From assembly GCA_035342635.1 (NCBI GenBank), contig DAOQXO010000009.1:1-40368 (forward strand): a stretch of 40,368 nt of DNA, given 5' to 3'. The DNA is from CADEFQ01 sp035342635. Its GTDB lineage: Bacteria > Pseudomonadota > Gammaproteobacteria > Steroidobacterales > Steroidobacteraceae. The position numbers and the translations under genes are program-made. Of the stretch, positions 24,817 to 33,044 are shown piece after piece; the first letter of the stretch is position 1, and every line of letters starts with the position of its first letter. Below the pieces are notes generated by a model that did not search any database, was not told the origin of the DNA, and saw only the letters and a list, made by a program, of their open reading frames with translations.

Positions 24817-24849
24817 CGCCGCACCGGGAGGCGCCGCAGCGGCGCGTGA

Positions 24850-25431
24850 TCAGTTGCGCGGAGGCGTGGGCCTCGGCGTGGGCCTCGGCGTCGGTGCCGG
24901 TCGGCGCGCGGGCGAGTACAGGCTCGGCTGGCGCACGTGCACGGTGACCGGGGCGGACTGGCACATGCCCCTGCCGTTGGCGTCCACGATGCTGATCATC
25001 AGCGTGTGCGTGCCGCGATCGATCGGCGCGATAGTGAAGCTCGTGCCGGTCGGCGAGACTCCTGCCACGAGCTGGCCGTCGAGCGCGAGCGTGACGCGAT
25101 CGCCCCCACGCAGCGCCGGCTGGATCTGCCAGCCGACCGACAGCGAAAACGCGTTCGGCAGGGTCTCGTCGTTCGCCGGGCGAACGATCGCGCAACTCTG
25201 GTAGCGGAATTCCTCGGCCAGCTCCGCGCCCGCTGCACTCGTCGTGGCGAGCACTACGGACGGTGGCGGAGTGCTCGCCGGCGCTCGCGTATCGATGTGC
25301 ACCTCGGTCGCCCCGGGCTGCGGGCGATCCGAGTAATGGATGGTGCCGTTCGCGTCCACCCACTTGTACATCGTGCCGGCGAATGCGGCGCCGGAGGCGA
25401 GCAGCAATATGGCAAATGGCATGCGGCGCAT
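24850..25431 (-). CDS. DUF4124-domain exported protein of unknown function
   Basis: A 193-residue exported protein. After a signal peptide (about residues 1-18, ending GAAFA) comes the DUF4124 block MYKWVDANGTIHYSDRPQPGA, an Ig-like beta-rich middle, and a Pro-Thr-Arg tail built on PTPR repeats. Start choices are 25431 (MRRMPF) or 25422 (MPF); neither has a strong ribosome site. Its position between glnA and ntrB recurs in many gammaproteobacteria, but its role in nitrogen control is not known. It lies after the glnA terminator, so it may be the first gene of the ntrBC unit. Confidence 0.75.
   Translation of the reverse strand: MRRMPFAILLLASGAAFAGTMYKWVDANGTIHYSDRPQPGATEVHIDTRAPASTPPPSVVLATTSAAGAELAEEFRYQSCAIVRPANDETLPNAFSLSVGWQIQPALRGGDRVTLALDGQLVAGVSPTGTSFTIAPIDRGTHTLMISIVDANGRGMCQSAPVTVHVRQPSLYSPARRPAPTPRPTPRPTPPRN
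24867..24896. repeat. Short tandem repeat encoding the Pro-Thr-Arg tail
   Basis: The 12-base unit GTGGGCCTCGGC recurs about two and a half times near the 3' end of the DUF4124 gene. It encodes the PTPR-type repeats. Such tracts can change length by slippage in frame. Confidence 0.5.
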
Positions 25432-25465
25432 ATCGACCGAGCATACTCGCCGGCCGACCCGGGGA

Positions 25466-25508
25466 CAAAAGAGCGGCCGGCGGAGTTGTGACGTACTCCG
25501 CCGACCGC
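25466..25508 (-). terminator. Intrinsic terminator of glnA
   Basis: Read on the minus strand, a 14-base stem (25495-25508 pairing with 25473-25486, one mismatch) with an eight-base loop is followed by TCTTTTG. It lies 43 bases after the glnA stop. It separates glnA from the DUF4124-ntrB-ntrC genes, although partial read-through is possible. Confidence 0.85.
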
Positions 25509-25550
25509 AGCTCACGTTCCGATGCGCCGGGCACCATCAGCGCCCCGACA

Positions 25551-26960
25551 TCAGCAGCTGTAGTACATGTCGAGTTCGACCGGGTGCGTCGCCATGCGGA
25601 AGCGGGTCACTTCCTGCATCTTCAGCGCGATGTACGCATCGATCACGTCGTTGGTGAACACGCCGCCGCGCGTCAGGAACTCGCGATCCTGGTCGAGGTG
25701 CTCGAGCGCCATGTCGAGCGAGTGACACACGGTCGGGATGCCCTTCGCCTCCTCCGGCTCGAGGTCGTAGAGATCCTTGTCGGCCGGATCGCCGGGGTGG
25801 ATCTTGTTCTGGATGCCGTCGAGGCCCGCCATCATCATGGCCGCGAACGCGAAGTACGGATTCGCCGTGGAATCCGGGAAGCGCACTTCGATGCGGCGCG
25901 CCTTCGGGTTCGACACCCACGGCACGCGGATCGACGCGGAACGGTTGCGCGCGGAGTACGCGAGCATCACCGGCGCCTCGAAACCCGGCACCAGGCGCTT
26001 GTAGCTGTTGGTGCCGGCGTTCGCGAAGGCATTGATCGCCCTGGCGTGCTTGATGATGCCGCCGATGTAATACAGCGCGAGGTCGGACAGGCCGCCGTAC
26101 TTGTCGCCTGCGAACAGCGCCTTGCCGTCCTTCGAAAGCGACTGGTGCACGTGCATGCCGGAGCCGTTGTCGCCGACCAGCGGCTTCGGCATGAAGGTCG
26201 CGGTCTTGCCGTAGGCGTGCGCGACATTGAGGACCGCGTACTTGAGGATCTGCACTGCGTCGGCCTTCTGCACCAGCGTACCGGCGCCGACGCCGATCTC
26301 GGCCTGCCCGCCGGTCGCGACCTCGTGGTGGTGCACCTCGACCACCTGGCCGAGTTCCTCGAGCGCATTGCACATCGCATTCCTGATGTCCTGGAACGCG
26401 TCGACCGGCGGCACCGGGAAATAGCCGCCCTTGAGGCCGGGTCGGTGACCCTTGTTGCCCTCCGGATAGATGGTGTTGCTGTTCCACGCACCTTGTGCCG
26501 AATCGATTTCGTACGAACAGCCGCGCAGTTCGCTGTTCCAGCGCACGCTGTCGAAAATGAAGAACTCGTTCTCGGGACCGAACAGCGCCTTGTCCGCGAT
26601 GCCGGTCGACTTCAGGTACGCCTCGGCACGCTTGCCGATCGAGCGCGGATCGCGCTCGTAGCCCTGCATCGTCGCGGGCTCGATCACGTCGCAGCGAATG
26701 TTGACCGTGGGCTCTTCGATGAACGGGTCGATCACGGCCGTGCCCGGCTCGGGCATCAGGATCATGTCGGACTCGTTGATGCCCTTCCATCCGGCGATCG
26801 ACGAGCCATCGAACATCTTGCCGTCGCGGAACAGATCCTCGTCGACGAGCTTCGCCGGAATCGTCACGTGCTGCTCCTTGCCGCGCGTGTCGGTGAAGCG
26901 CAGGTCGGCGTACCGCACTTCCTTTTCCTTGATCAGTTTCAGGACGTCGCTCGGGGTCAT
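25551..26960 (-). CDS. glnA: Glutamine synthetase type I
   Basis: A 469-residue GSI-beta glutamine synthetase that joins ammonia and glutamate using ATP. The adenylylation site is kept as Tyr398 in KDLYDLEPEE. Active-site blocks FDGSSIAGWKGINESDM, GPENEFFIFD, HHHEVATGGQAEIG, NGSGMHVHQSL and NRSASIRVP are intact. The start at 26960 has GGAGA eight bases upstream. It is controlled by a sigma-54 promoter 40-60 bases upstream with NtrC-like sites further up, and ends at a strong terminator. Confidence 0.97.
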   Translation of the reverse strand: MTPSDVLKLIKEKEVRYADLRFTDTRGKEQHVTIPAKLVDEDLFRDGKMFDGSSIAGWKGINESDMILMPEPGTAVIDPFIEEPTVNIRCDVIEPATMQGYERDPRSIGKRAEAYLKSTGIADKALFGPENEFFIFDSVRWNSELRGCSYEIDSAQGAWNSNTIYPEGNKGHRPGLKGGYFPVPPVDAFQDIRNAMCNALEELGQVVEVHHHEVATGGQAEIGVGAGTLVQKADAVQILKYAVLNVAHAYGKTATFMPKPLVGDNGSGMHVHQSLSKDGKALFAGDKYGGLSDLALYYIGGIIKHARAINAFANAGTNSYKRLVPGFEAPVMLAYSARNRSASIRVPWVSNPKARRIEVRFPDSTANPYFAFAAMMMAGLDGIQNKIHPGDPADKDLYDLEPEEAKGIPTVCHSLDMALEHLDQDREFLTRGGVFTNDVIDAYIALKMQEVTRFRMATHPVELDMYYSC

Positions 26961-27001
26961 GCAGGTCTCTCCACCAGGGTTTCAGGGATGCACCCCTTCA
27001 G

Positions 27002-27018
27002 TGCAGGGAACGTGCCAA
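27002..27018 (-). promoter_or_regulatory. Sigma-54 (-24/-12) promoter of glnA
   Basis: The minus strand reads TTGGCACGTTCCCTGCA, matching the TTGGCACG-N4-TTGCA consensus except one base. GG and GC are separated by exactly ten bases, the spacing required by RpoN. Transcription would start near 26991, giving a leader of about 30 bases with the GGAGA ribosome site. Confidence 0.85.
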
Positions 27019-27068
27019 CCATTCATATGCAGAAAATCAATGGGTTACGCACGCGCGGGTGATCACGA

Positions 27069-27085
27069 CGCACCATGATAGGGCA
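27069..27085. promoter_or_regulatory. NtrC-like binding site, weaker
   Basis: CGCACCATGATAGGGCA matches 12 of 17 positions of the NtrC consensus TGCACCATTTTGGTGCA. Its centre lies about 86 bases upstream of the predicted glnA start and 31 bases from the stronger site, close to three helical turns. Confidence 0.45.
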
Positions 27086-27099
27086 TGTCGACGCGGCGC

Positions 27100-27116
27100 T
27101 GCACTAAACTTGTGCG
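27100..27116. promoter_or_regulatory. NtrC binding site, stronger
   Basis: TGCACTAAACTTGTGCG keeps both half-sites of the NtrC consensus (TGCAC-N7-GTGC). Its centre is about 117 bases upstream of the predicted sigma-54 start, where NtrC enhancers normally sit (about -108 and -140 in E. coli glnA). Confidence 0.7.
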
Positions 27117-27123
27117 GACTCGT

Positions 27124-27329
27124 GGGATCGACACACAGGTACTTGCTCGCGCTCGGCAGACCGAAGAGCGGTATCGCCTCAGCTGGTGGGACAGCCTGAT
27201 CCGCGGCAGCGCAGGCGCAGCGTCACGGTCCGCGACCCGTTCCGGTTGTCCGTCGAGGAGGCCGTCGCCACGTACGGGGCAGCCCCGACCCCCCGGTACC
27301 GGAGCCGCCCGTCCGCCATGCGTACCTGA
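27124..27329 (+). pseudogene. Remnant of a PIN-domain (VapC-like) protein
   Basis: In one frame the plus strand encodes TQVLARARQTEERYRLSWWD followed by SLI, closely resembling the C-terminal half of VapC-type PIN proteins (erYxLSWWDaLIvAAA). The continuation AAAQAQ is in the +1 frame from 27203. A PIN-like C-terminal end, VTVRDPFRLSVEEA, is in the third frame from 27222, running to a TGA at 27327. The usual segment between AAAQ and the NPF-like end (about 25 residues) is missing, as is the whole N-terminal half. It therefore looks like a decayed toxin gene with a frameshift and internal deletion. It fills the gap between the glnA control region and the desaturase gene; nothing else is seen in that gap. 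Confidence 0.5.
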
Positions 27330-27436
27330 CCTCAGGCCGTCGGTACACCGCGCGTCGAGACCTGCATCCCCTTCCGCAGGAGATGAGAACCTGTATCATC
27401 AATCGGTTGTGAGCCCATCCAGGGAGTAATCGAGTA

Positions 27437-28456
27437 GTGGCCGCAGGCATCACCATCCCCGACCGCCGACCCAGCGCCGTCCGTTCCATTTTCCAGGTGT
27501 CGATCGACCTGGTGCTGCTCGCCGCGTGCATCGTCGGCATCGTGCAGCTGCCGCTCTGGGGCAAGATCGCCTGCACGCTCGCGCTGGCCGTGGTGTTCGC
27601 GCGCCTGTTCGTGCTCGGGCACGATGCCTGCCACGGCAGCCTGTTCAAGAGCGAGAAGGTCAACGCCTTCGTCGGGCGCCTCGTGTTCCTGCCGACCCTC
27701 ACCACCTTCAGCCTCTGGCACGTCGGCCACAACGTGGCCCACCATGGTTTCGCGAACCTCAAGGGGCGCGACCAGGTCTGGGTACCGTTCAGCCCCGAGG
27801 AGTTCGCCGCGCTGCCGAAGTGGCGCCAGCGCCTGGAGCGCGTGTATCGCTCGGTGTGGGGCTTCGGGCTCTACTACCTCGTCGAGCTGTGGTGGAACAA
27901 GCTCGTGTTCCCGTCGCGCAAGCATGTCGGCGCGCGCCGCAAGGCATTCATCGTCGACTCGGTGCTGACCGTGCTGTTCGCGGTCGCGTACCTCGCCTTC
28001 CTCGTCCTGGTGGCCTATGCCACCGAACAGCCCTGGTGGCTGCTCGCGCTGTTCGGCGCCGTGCTGCCCTTCCTGATGTGGAACTACATCATGGGCACCG
28101 TGATCTTCGTGCACCACACGGGCCCCGACATGGTGTGGTTCGACAAGCGCTCCGAATGGATGCGCATGCGCAAGGTCGACGACCTGACCCGCGACATCCA
28201 CTTCCCGCTGCGCCTCGAGAAGCTGCTGCACGGGATCATGCTGCACCGGGCGCACCACTACGACCCGTTCATCCCGAACTACCGGCTGAAGGACGCCACC
28301 CAGCGCCTGATGGCGCACGGCGTGGCGAGTGCGAAGGCCACCGTGGCGGGCTGGAAGTACCTGCGCGAACTATCGCGCAAGTGCGCGCTCTACGATTACA
28401 AGGCCAAGACCTGGCTGTCCTTCCCGCAGCACGAGGCACTGCCGGCGACGGCGTAG
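27437..28456 (+). CDS. Membrane fatty acid desaturase
   Basis: A 339-residue integral-membrane di-iron desaturase/hydroxylase-type protein. Three histidine boxes are visible: HDACH at 62-66, HVGHNVAHH at 95-103, and HRAHHYDPF near 272-280. Hydrophobic pairs lie near residues 20-60 and 175-225. It likely introduces double bonds into membrane acyl chains, or hydroxylates a lipid, using O2 and an electron carrier. The start is GTG at 27437, with GGGAG ten bases upstream. It stands alone, converging on the M19 dipeptidase gene across a large inverted repeat. Substrate position specificity cannot be told. Confidence 0.85.
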   Translation: MAAGITIPDRRPSAVRSIFQVSIDLVLLAACIVGIVQLPLWGKIACTLALAVVFARLFVLGHDACHGSLFKSEKVNAFVGRLVFLPTLTTFSLWHVGHNVAHHGFANLKGRDQVWVPFSPEEFAALPKWRQRLERVYRSVWGFGLYYLVELWWNKLVFPSRKHVGARRKAFIVDSVLTVLFAVAYLAFLVLVAYATEQPWWLLALFGAVLPFLMWNYIMGTVIFVHHTGPDMVWFDKRSEWMRMRKVDDLTRDIHFPLRLEKLLHGIMLHRAHHYDPFIPNYRLKDATQRLMAHGVASAKATVAGWKYLRELSRKCALYDYKAKTWLSFPQHEALPATA

Positions 28457-28480
28457 CTTCCCCGCGGATCCCGCTCGCGC

Positions 28481-28672
28481 CGCCAGGGCCGCGTTCAACC
28501 TCGGGTCGCGAGCGTGGAGGGCGCCGAGCCGCGGCGAGCAGCGCGAGGCGTAGCGGTGAGGATTCTGCTGCCGCAGTCAGATTCACCGCCTCGCGCCGCC
28601 GCGGCGAGGGAACGCCACCGCAGGTGGCGCGCCCGACCCGTGAGCGACCCGAGGTCGAACGCGGCCCTGGCG
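28481..28672. repeat. 192-bp inverted-repeat element between convergent genes
   Basis: The left arm (28481-28509) and the right arm (28644-28672) are reverse complements over 29 bases with one mismatch (CGCCAGGGCCGCGTTC at the outer end). The inside is also partly palindromic: GCCGCGGCG, GCGCGAGGCG and GGTGA blocks on the left recur inverted at 28580-28608. The whole could fold into a long stem. It lies between the ends of the desaturase and dipeptidase genes, so it may be a bidirectional terminator or a MITE-like or REP-like element. No target-site duplication is obvious. Confidence 0.7.
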
Positions 28673-28691
28673 ATGTGCGCCGACGCGCGGG

Positions 28692-29846
28692 CTAGGTTGC
28701 GCCGGCGGCGGCCGTGACGTCGTCGAAGAGGCGCAGGAAGTTGCCGCCCAGCACCTTGGCCGCGTCGGCCTCGCTCAGGCCGCGTACGAGCAGCGCGGCG
28801 GCGAGCAGCGGGAAGTCCGCGTAGTCGGTCAGCACCGGCTTGTAGTTGGCGTCCATGTCCGTGCCGATCGCGACGTGCTCGATGCCCACCGCGTCGATCA
28901 GCGCGAGGATCTGAGCGACGAAATCCGCAAGCGACGCGCTGCCGATGCCCGCCGGCCAGGCGCCGATGATGCCGCCGGCGTCGGCGATCAGCCGCGCGTG
29001 TTCGAGCGAGATCTGGCGCGGCGACGGTTCGGCGCCCGACTGCAGGCTGCTGTGCGAGAGCATCACCGGCACGCGTGATTCGGCCACCACGCCGGCACAG
29101 GTCGCCTGCGTGGCATGGGCGACGTCGATGATCATCCCCAGGCGATTCATTTCGCCGACGACTGCCCGCCCGAATTCCGTCAGTCCTTGATGCACTGGCG
29201 CGACAGTCTGGATGTCGCCGAGTTGATTGACATGGTAGTGTACCAATGTGATGGATCGCAGGCCCGCCGCGTGTGCTTCCGCCAGCCGCTCGATCCGATC
29301 CTCGATGAATTCGCCTCCCTCGCTGCAGAGCACCGCGACGTGCTCGCCGGCACGGTGCGCCGCGCGGATGTCCTCGGGCGAGAGGCCCGGGCGGATGAGG
29401 CCGTCGGCGATCAGGCTGCGCAGTCGCGCCAGCTGGCGGGTGAAATCGCGGTACGCCTCGCCTTCCTCGAATTCGCGCACCGCGCTCAGCCCGCCGCCCT
29501 CGAGGGCGAGCAGTGGAAGGTCGGCCACGATCGAAAACAGGCTCGCGGTCACCCGCGCCTCGCGCATATCGGCAATCCGGTCGGCCTCGAAGCCGTCGCG
29601 CATCAGGCGGATCACCAGGCTGTCCGGCTTCGCACCGACCAGGAAAGAGCGGCCCGGATGGCTGTGCACGTCGACGCTCGGATGCGCGGCGAGCAGCGCG
29701 GCGCCGCGCTGCCGGAATTCCTCGGGGATCTCCATGCCGAGCGGCGGCTTGCGGCCGCGCGACCACCAGAGGCCCCCGGCTGCGGCGAGCACGACCCCGC
29801 CGGTGATGCCGCCCGCAATGACGGCACGGCGCGTCGTCTTGCGCAT
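28692..29846 (-). CDS. M19-family (membrane/renal-type) dipeptidase
   Basis: A 384-residue zinc dipeptidase of family M19. The N-terminus (TTRRAVIAGG, then a hydrophobic run to about 28) is a Tat-like signal or membrane anchor, so it acts in the periplasm. Metal-ligand motifs are visible: VDVHSHPG (His61/His63), CSEGGEF, LVHYHVN, IDVAHAT and LSHSS. The C-terminal family motifs GTDMD and GGNFLRLF are also present. M19 enzymes cut L-D or L-L dipeptides, and some hydrolyse beta-lactams or N-acyl amino acids. Its start codon overlaps the GntR stop (TGATG), so regulator and enzyme form one unit. Confidence 0.88.
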   Translation of the reverse strand: MRKTTRRAVIAGGITGGVVLAAAGGLWWSRGRKPPLGMEIPEEFRQRGAALLAAHPSVDVHSHPGRSFLVGAKPDSLVIRLMRDGFEADRIADMREARVTASLFSIVADLPLLALEGGGLSAVREFEEGEAYRDFTRQLARLRSLIADGLIRPGLSPEDIRAAHRAGEHVAVLCSEGGEFIEDRIERLAEAHAAGLRSITLVHYHVNQLGDIQTVAPVHQGLTEFGRAVVGEMNRLGMIIDVAHATQATCAGVVAESRVPVMLSHSSLQSGAEPSPRQISLEHARLIADAGGIIGAWPAGIGSASLADFVAQILALIDAVGIEHVAIGTDMDANYKPVLTDYADFPLLAAALLVRGLSEADAAKVLGGNFLRLFDDVTAAAGAT

Positions 29847-30598
29847 CAGGTCTTTCCTCGCAGTGTCACCTGGCTCGCCTCGCCCAGGTAATCGATGTGT
29901 GCCTCGAGCGCCCGTTGCGCCGCTGCCGGGTCGCGCTGCGCGAGCGCCTCGACGATGCGCCTGTGATTGGCGAGCAGACGGTCGGCCGGAACGGCCGACA
30001 GCGCGCGGTTCCGCGTGGCCGTAGTCAGGCTGTCGAGACCTTTGACGGCGCGCGACAGGATCGGATTGCTGACGGCGCCCTCGATGATTGCGCGAAACTC
30101 CTCCGCGAGCGCATTGACACGCCTGACGTCGAGCGTGCCGACGTGTGGCTGCGAATTGATCGCCGCCTCCAGTGCGGCGAGGTTCGCCTGGAGCCTGGCG
30201 ATCGCGTCGTCGTCGATGACGCGTGCGACGAACGCCAGCACCGCCCCCTCGACGACTTTGCGTGCCTCGAGGATCGTCTCGAGCTTGTGGCGGTCGAGAC
30301 CGAGGAAAAGGTGCAGCGGGCCGAGCAGCGTATCCGGATCAAGGCCGGTGACGAACACGCCGCCGCCGTGGCGGATGTCGACGATGCCGAGCAACTGCAG
30401 AGCGCGCAGCGCTTCGCGCAGAGTGGGGCGGCCGACTCCGAGTTCCTCGGCGAGAGTGCGCTCCGCAGGCAGGCGATCGCCGGGCTTCAGGTGGCCCGAC
30501 TTCACGAGCCCGACCAGTTGCCGCACGATCTGTTCCGGCAGTCCTTCCCGCTTGATGACGGGAACGATCCTCGGTGCGATGTGGGGGGCCTTCTTCAT
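29846..30598 (-). CDS. GntR-family regulator, FadR (FCD) subfamily
   Basis: A 250-residue repressor-type regulator. The winged helix-turn-helix covers about residues 17-85 (IVRQLVGLVKSGHLKPGDRLPAERTLAEELGVGRPTLREALRALQLLG). An all-helical FCD effector domain covers about 100-240, with the typical HRRIVEALAQRDPAAAQRALEAHIDYL end. It diverges from the TonB receptor gene, with 75 bases between, and is coupled to the dipeptidase gene. A perfect TGGTA-A-TACCA palindrome in the gap is the likely operator. It probably senses a metabolite released by the dipeptidase or acylase. Confidence 0.9.
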   Translation of the reverse strand: MKKAPHIAPRIVPVIKREGLPEQIVRQLVGLVKSGHLKPGDRLPAERTLAEELGVGRPTLREALRALQLLGIVDIRHGGGVFVTGLDPDTLLGPLHLFLGLDRHKLETILEARKVVEGAVLAFVARVIDDDAIARLQANLAALEAAINSQPHVGTLDVRRVNALAEEFRAIIEGAVSNPILSRAVKGLDSLTTATRNRALSAVPADRLLANHRRIVEALAQRDPAAAQRALEAHIDYLGEASQVTLRGKT

Positions 30599-30610
30599 CA
30601 GTGTCGTCCG

Positions 30611-30639
30611 TTGACACTCCCGCCAACTGGTAATACCAT
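30611..30639 (+). promoter_or_regulatory. Promoter of the TonB receptor-acylase operon with embedded GntR operator
   Basis: A consensus -35 TTGACA (30611-30616) is followed after 17 bases by TACCAT (30634-30639), a 4/6 match to the -10 consensus. The palindrome TGGTAATACCA (30628-30638) fits the FadR-subfamily consensus TNGTNNNACNA and overlaps the -10. Binding of the GntR protein would block transcription. Confidence 0.7.
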
Positions 30640-30673
30640 TTTGCCATTCTAGCGATAGACGGGGAGTGCGGCA

Positions 30674-33025
30674 ATGCTTCGCAGGAATTTTCTCGGCGGC
30701 AAGCAGTTGATCGGGACGACGACCATGGCGGCGCTCCTTGCGCTGCCCCTGTGCGCTGCGGCGCAGGAGGGTGAGACCTTCGAGATCCAGGAGGTCGTCG
30801 TGACCGCCCAGAAACGCACCGAGCGTCTCGTCGACGTGCCGGTGGCGATTTCCGTGTTCAGCGCGGAGGCGATCGACCAGACCGGTGTCCGGGAGCTGAA
30901 GGAAGTCACCGGCTACATGCCGAACGTGCAGATCTCCTCCGGCAACGATTTCCGTTCGACCGTCACGATCCGCGGCGTCGGCGCGACCAGCCGCAACATC
31001 GGTTTCGACTCCCGCGTCGGTGTCTACATCGACGGCGTCTACGTCGGCCAGTCGCCGGCGATCAACCAGGAACTGATGAATCTCGAACGCGTCGAGGTGC
31101 TGCGCGGTCCGCAGGGCACACTGTTCGGCAAGAACACGGTGGCCGGTGCGATCAACCTCGTTACGAAGAAGCCGGACGACGAGCTGCGCGGCATGGCGAG
31201 CGTCGACATCGGCAATTACGACTACCGCGAAATCCGGGCGTTCGCGAACCTGCCGCTCGGCGAGGCCGTCAGCACCTCGTTCTCCGTGTCGAAGACCGAC
31301 CGTGACGGGTACGTGCCGAACATCGTCACCGGCAATGACCTGAACGAGCGCGATGTGCTGGCCTACCGCGCGCAGTTGCGCTTCAGCCCGAACGAGCGCT
31401 TCGAGGCCAATGCGTCATTCGACGGCCTCAACAGCGATGGCCGCATCCTGATCGGCGATCCGGTGACGGACATGCTGGGGATGCAGCCGGTGCAGATCGC
31501 CCCGAAGATGGGTGAGGTCGGATTCAATTTCGACCCGAACGACGAGCGCGACGTATACGGCGGCAGCCTCGACCTGGCTTACGAGCTGGCGAACGGCCAC
31601 ACCCTGAAGAGCATCACGGGCTATCGCACGACCGATGCCGTCTACAGCAACGCCACCGACTACTCGCCGGTCGACATCGTCTCCATTGCGTACCGGGACG
31701 AGTACGACGTGCTGTCGCAGGAGCTGCAGTTCATCTCGGCGACGGACAAGGCCTTCAGCTACACCGCAGGTCTCTACTTCTACCACCAGAAGGCGAACAC
31801 CAGCCGCGACGTGATCCTGGGCAACGACTTCGAGACCTACTTCATCGGCCCGCTGTATGCGTCGGGCGCACTGACCCCGCCGCTGCCCGCACCGCCGGCG
31901 CTGCCGAACAACGTCGTGCGGCAGTTGCTGGGCTTCGGCCCGCCGCTGTCCAAGGTGTACAACAGCGGTGAAGTCACTACCGAGAGCTATGCGGCCTATT
32001 TCAACGGCGACTGGCACATGACGGATCGCTGGAAGCTCGGCTTCGGCGTGCGCATCTCCACCGAGAAGAAGGATGTCGACTGGCTGCTCGACGGGCGCAA
32101 CTCCGGCATCTTCAACATCGGTTCGACCGGCCCGGATCCGCTGAATCCCACGCCGATGATCAACGACCGCACCGACGACTTCGTCGCCCCCGCCGCGAGC
32201 CTGAGTTACGCGCTGACCCCGCGATCGAACGTCTACGCGCGCTATGCCGCGGGCTACAAGAGCGGCGGCTTCAACCTCGATTACATCAACGAGGACGAAC
32301 TCGCGGCGAACCAGGGGCTCGAGTTCGACAAGGAAACGGTCGACAGCTTCGAGCTGGGCATCAAGGGGAATTACTTCAACGGGCGACTCTCCATGAACCT
32401 CGCCGCGTTCATCGCCAACTACGATGACTACCAGGTCAACCAGTTCGTGGACCTGGGGGGCGGGCGCACCTCGATCCGCATCAACAACGCGGCGAAGGTC
32501 GAGACCACCGGCTTCGAGGCTGAAGCCACCCTCTACGCCACCGACGAGCTCACGCTGCACGGCTCCCTCGGCCTGCTGCAGGCGGAGTTCGACAGCTTCC
32601 CGGGCGGCGGCAGCGGCGGAACGGACGTCTCGGGCAACGAGCTGACGAACGCACCGGATCTGACCTATTCGTTCAGCGCGGTGTGGAAGCACCCCGTGCC
32701 GGCGCTGCGTGCGAACCTGCTCATGCGCGGCGACGTGACGCACATCAGCGAGGTCTATACGACCGCCGACAACACGACCACGACGCCGTACAACAGCGCG
32801 TATCCCGGCGTGATCTCGTTCGGCCAGCTGGAAGCACGCACGGAACTCAACGCGCGCATCGGCCTGATGTCGGACAACGAAACCTGGGAGGTCTACGCCT
32901 GGGGCCGCAATCTCACCGACGAGACCGATCCGACGGACGAGTTGCGCGACTTCTTCGGCACGATCGCCAAGCTGCCGGGCATGCCGCGCACCTACGGGGT
33001 GAACCTGGTCTGGAACTTCCACTGA
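30674..33025 (+). CDS. TonB-dependent outer-membrane receptor
   Basis: A 783-residue receptor: signal peptide (about 1-30, ending LCAAA), TonB box IQEVVVTAQKR at 38-48, and a plug with VAISVFSAEAI, TIRGVGATSR, DGVYVGQSPA and LRGPQGTLFGKNTVAGAI. A 22-strand barrel domain follows, ending in the aromatic VWNFH tail recognised by the BAM machinery. GGGGAG stands seven bases before the ATG. It is followed by the penicillin-acylase-family gene and faces the GntR-dipeptidase unit. It probably imports an N-acylated or peptide-like compound for hydrolysis in the periplasm; the ligand is not known. Confidence 0.93.
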   Translation: MLRRNFLGGKQLIGTTTMAALLALPLCAAAQEGETFEIQEVVVTAQKRTERLVDVPVAISVFSAEAIDQTGVRELKEVTGYMPNVQISSGNDFRSTVTIRGVGATSRNIGFDSRVGVYIDGVYVGQSPAINQELMNLERVEVLRGPQGTLFGKNTVAGAINLVTKKPDDELRGMASVDIGNYDYREIRAFANLPLGEAVSTSFSVSKTDRDGYVPNIVTGNDLNERDVLAYRAQLRFSPNERFEANASFDGLNSDGRILIGDPVTDMLGMQPVQIAPKMGEVGFNFDPNDERDVYGGSLDLAYELANGHTLKSITGYRTTDAVYSNATDYSPVDIVSIAYRDEYDVLSQELQFISATDKAFSYTAGLYFYHQKANTSRDVILGNDFETYFIGPLYASGALTPPLPAPPALPNNVVRQLLGFGPPLSKVYNSGEVTTESYAAYFNGDWHMTDRWKLGFGVRISTEKKDVDWLLDGRNSGIFNIGSTGPDPLNPTPMINDRTDDFVAPAASLSYALTPRSNVYARYAAGYKSGGFNLDYINEDELAANQGLEFDKETVDSFELGIKGNYFNGRLSMNLAAFIANYDDYQVNQFVDLGGGRTSIRINNAAKVETTGFEAEATLYATDELTLHGSLGLLQAEFDSFPGGGSGGTDVSGNELTNAPDLTYSFSAVWKHPVPALRANLLMRGDVTHISEVYTTADNTTTTPYNSAYPGVISFGQLEARTELNARIGLMSDNETWEVYAWGRNLTDETDPTDELRDFFGTIAKLPGMPRTYGVNLVWNFH

Positions 33026-33044
33026 TCCCGTCGGGAGCGCCGCC

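Noticed and set aside
25263..27062. Long open frame antisense to glnA (599 codons)
   Set aside because: Shadow of the glnA codon pattern; it also runs through the glnA terminator and promoter.
27045..27066. Third NtrC-like site (GCAC...GGTG) nearer the glnA promoter
   Set aside because: Half-site spacing is six instead of seven bases and the outer bases do not match.
27085..27429. Intact 114-codon gene in the glnA-desaturase gap
   Set aside because: Only about 26 residues resemble a PIN protein. The continuation is in other frames and the N-terminus is missing, so it is reported as a pseudogene remnant.
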